Under the pieces are notes generated by a model. It saw nothing but the letters and a program-made list of their open reading frames with translations. It did not search any database and had not been told where the DNA came from. Source: Mariniradius saccharolyticus AK6 (GTDB taxonomy: Bacteria; Bacteroidota; Bacteroidia; Cytophagales; Cyclobacteriaceae). Taken from it: DNA of 64,000 nt. This document shows positions 62,442-64,000 of the stretch, piece by piece (position 1 is the stretch's first letter; each line of letters opens with the position of its first letter). The stretch lies in contig NZ_AMZY02000020.1 of the NCBI RefSeq assembly GCF_000330725.2, positions 124,001 through 188,000 of the forward strand, read 5' to 3'. The position numbers and the translations under genes are program-made.

Positions 62442-63053
62442 TTACTGCAGGTTTGCAAATACCTCATCCAGATCCAATTCAAAACCGGGTACTGCGGCCG
62501 ATTGGACTCTGTCACCGAAGGTGAAAAAACGAGAGCCTTGGTATTTTCCGCTGACCAGTGAATAGATGATGAGTGTACATTCGCTTGGGTGGATAATCCA
62601 GTATTCCTTCACTCCCGCTTCCTCGTACACCTCGTATTTGTTTTGAAGTTCTTTCCTGTTGTTTCCGGGAGAAAGGATTTCTACGATAAGATCGGGTGCA
62701 CCCACACATCCCAATTCATCCAATTTACTTGGGTCGCATACCACGCAGATATCGGGTTGGACCACAGTGTCGATATCCTCGTTTTTCTTCGATTTGACGG
62801 GGAGCCGAACGTCGAACGGAGCGCCATAGACCTTACAAGGTCGATTTTCGAGAAAGAAATAGATCTTTGAAAATATGCGTCCAAAGATTTCTTGATGAAC
62901 TCTTTTTGGCGCCGCCGCTTGCCGAAAAACCTTTCCTTTTATCAGTTCCACCATTTCACCGAACTGCCAGCTAAGGTAGTCGGCATAGCTGTACCTTCCA
63001 TATTCCGTAAATGGTTCCTTGACTTGGTTCTTGACGTCATCTTCTTCCATCAT
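62442..63053 (-). CDS. Uma2-family (DUF820) restriction-endonuclease-like protein
   Basis: This 203-residue protein is the single-domain PD-(D/E)xK-like Uma2 fold. The probable active site is V-V-Q-P-D-I-C-V-V-C-D followed by A-P-D-L-I-V-E-I-L-S-P-G and N-K-Y-E-V-Y-E-E-A-G-V-K-E-Y-W-I-I. Uma2 proteins occur in large numbers in cyanobacteria and Bacteroidota and have been proposed to be nucleases. The real role is not established. The gene converges on paralogue 2 of PNP with an 8-base gap. Confidence 0.85.
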   Translation of the reverse strand: MMEEDDVKNQVKEPFTEYGRYSYADYLSWQFGEMVELIKGKVFRQAAAPKRVHQEIFGRIFSKIYFFLENRPCKVYGAPFDVRLPVKSKKNEDIDTVVQPDICVVCDPSKLDELGCVGAPDLIVEILSPGNNRKELQNKYEVYEEAGVKEYWIIHPSECTLIIYSLVSGKYQGSRFFTFGDRVQSAAVPGFELDLDEVFANLQ

Positions 63054-63113
63054 GCCAAAATACTTAAAAATCAGTCTTTGAAAAAGAACCTATTCGGAGA
63101 TTTCGGGATCTGG

Positions 63114-64000
63114 TCAGGATACCAATTTTTCATTTTCCTGAAATATGATCCCCTCGGATTCCAATGAATGCAGAATCGGTTCGTAGATCTCTTTTTTTAC
63201 TGGGATGAAAAGTCCGCGGATTTTGATTTTGCCATCCAGAAATAGGTCGGCAGCAATTGCAAGCGGCAATCCTACTGTTTTGGCCATGGCGGTGTGGGTT
63301 TCATTTTCGCCAAAACATGAAAGGCTTGATGTGATGCGCTTGATCCCCTTTTCCGTCTCGACTTCAAAAATATGCTGCATGACTATCATGTCTTTGTCCC
63401 GCTTTTCCAGTTGCCATTTTTCTTCCAAAATACCCTGCAAAACCGCAGCCGGGCTTCCTTCCATCACTGGCAGCAGTTCATCTGAAAACAGACCAAGCCA
63501 TCGAAGCTTGGAGAGGTCATCTGAAGATACTTTTGGTATGATGGCGCGAATGCGGTCTTCGGGGCCATATCCTCCATAGATTGGCAGAAACGCGGACAGG
63601 TAATCCTTTTTTGTGGCCATTTTTGGAAGTTCCATGAGATACGAATCGTCCGTCATGCCGAGTTGCACAAAGGTGTTCCAGGCCGAGCAATAACCGGTTC
63701 TCCTCAAGGTGCCTCGTAAAAGGGTCGGAATCGAATCGAGGCCATAGATTTTTCGATAGGCCAAAGAGTTGCGGTTGGCGTATCCTTCAAATTCCCCCAA
63801 ATCCTCGAAGTGAACCTTCTCAAGCCGGTTGAAAAGTTGGTGGTAGGGAATGTATTTCACCTGTTCCGATTCAATGTACTTCGCTACACCTTGGCCTGCC
63901 AAGACTACATTTCGCGGATTCCAAGTGAATTTGTATTTCCAGGGATTGGACTCGCTTGTAGGTGCCATTAACCCTCCGCAATAGGACTTGAATGAATGAA
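63114..64000 (-). CDS. Saccharopine dehydrogenase-family protein, C-terminal part (cut by window edge)
   Basis: The reading frame runs past the window edge: residues before the first visible Met read H-S-F-K-S-Y-C-G-G-L, which continues directly into A-P-T-S-E-S-N-P-W-K-Y-K-F-T-W-N-P-R. S-Y-C-G-G-L-x-A-P followed by N-P-W is characteristic of the saccharopine dehydrogenase catalytic domain, so the Met at 63968 is internal. The visible part (about 295 residues) includes L-R-R-T-G-Y-C and the C-terminal substrate domain. It probably catalyses a saccharopine or related reaction with NAD(P). The Rossmann domain is outside the window. Confidence 0.9.
   Translation of the reverse strand, partial: HSFKSYCGGLMAPTSESNPWKYKFTWNPRNVVLAGQGVAKYIESEQVKYIPYHQLFNRLEKVHFEDLGEFEGYANRNSLAYRKIYGLDSIPTLLRGTLRRTGYCSAWNTFVQLGMTDDSYLMELPKMATKKDYLSAFLPIYGGYGPEDRIRAIIPKVSSDDLSKLRWLGLFSDELLPVMEGSPAAVLQGILEEKWQLEKRDKDMIVMQHIFEVETEKGIKRITSSLSCFGENETHTAMAKTVGLPLAIAADLFLDGKIKIRGLFIPVKKEIYEPILHSLESEGIIFQENEKLVS

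Overview
The window looks like chromosome from a member of the Bacteroidota, most likely order Cytophagales (for example Cyclobacteriaceae). Evidence: two SusC/SusD outer-membrane pairs, lipoproteins with Bacteroidota-style signal peptides, promoter-like TTTG/TANNTTTG elements, the MoxR-DUF58-DUF4350-DUF4129-SpoIIM-RDD cluster, and an FtsZ ending in NNRFLHDNVD. The genus assignment is inference. I see no rRNA, tRNA, CRISPR array, intact insertion sequence or phage genes.

Layout. 1-7.2 kb: the tail of an OmpA-like gene, a susC-susD-lipoprotein operon with a good promoter and terminator, a secreted unknown and a 6-pyruvoyl-tetrahydropterin-synthase-family enzyme. 7.2-9 kb: an AT-rich patch where a short dispersed repeat precedes each of two small orphan genes. 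9-14 kb: a DUF5916 outer-membrane protein, a PNPOx-type flavoprotein, a conserved small protein and a secreted serine hydrolase. 14-18.9 kb: a toxin-antitoxin-rich island on the minus strand. It holds a VapB antitoxin with what looks like a decayed VapC, a Fic protein preceded by helically phased GATACG repeats, an orphan lipoprotein, and a tight three-gene operon of a 127-residue protein, an HTH-ImmA/IrrE regulator-protease and a DUF4411 PIN nuclease. 19.1-26 kb: the spoIIM/DUF4129/DUF4350/moxR/DUF58 operon with a divergent RDD gene. 26-36.5 kb: an unknown secreted protein, a 37-residue membrane microprotein, a second susC-susD pair, and a divergent, very large FG-GAP/ASPIC lipoprotein.

36.5-44.3 kb holds housekeeping genes: a VOC protein, an outer-membrane protein, an APC permease, overlapping plsB-like and gpsA genes for phospholipid precursors, a polyprenyl diphosphate synthase and a TlpA-like thioredoxin protein. 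44.6-60.1 kb is a full division and cell-wall (dcw) cluster: mraZ-rsmH-ftsL-ftsI-murE-mraY-murD-ftsW-murG-murC-ftsQ-ftsA-ftsZ. Most junctions overlap or abut, and four 10-bp-spaced MraZ boxes lie at its promoter. murF, ddl and murB are not in it. 60.1-64 kb holds an FMN reductase, two tandem purine nucleoside phosphorylase paralogues that differ at a specificity residue, a Uma2-family protein and the C-terminal part of a saccharopine-dehydrogenase-family enzyme cut by the window edge.

The parts most worth a second look are the 14-18.9 kb island (three-gene toxin-antitoxin-like operon, phased repeats at fic, decaying VapBC), the repeat-plus-small-gene units at 7.4-8.9 kb, and the Asn/Asp switch between the tandem nucleoside phosphorylases.
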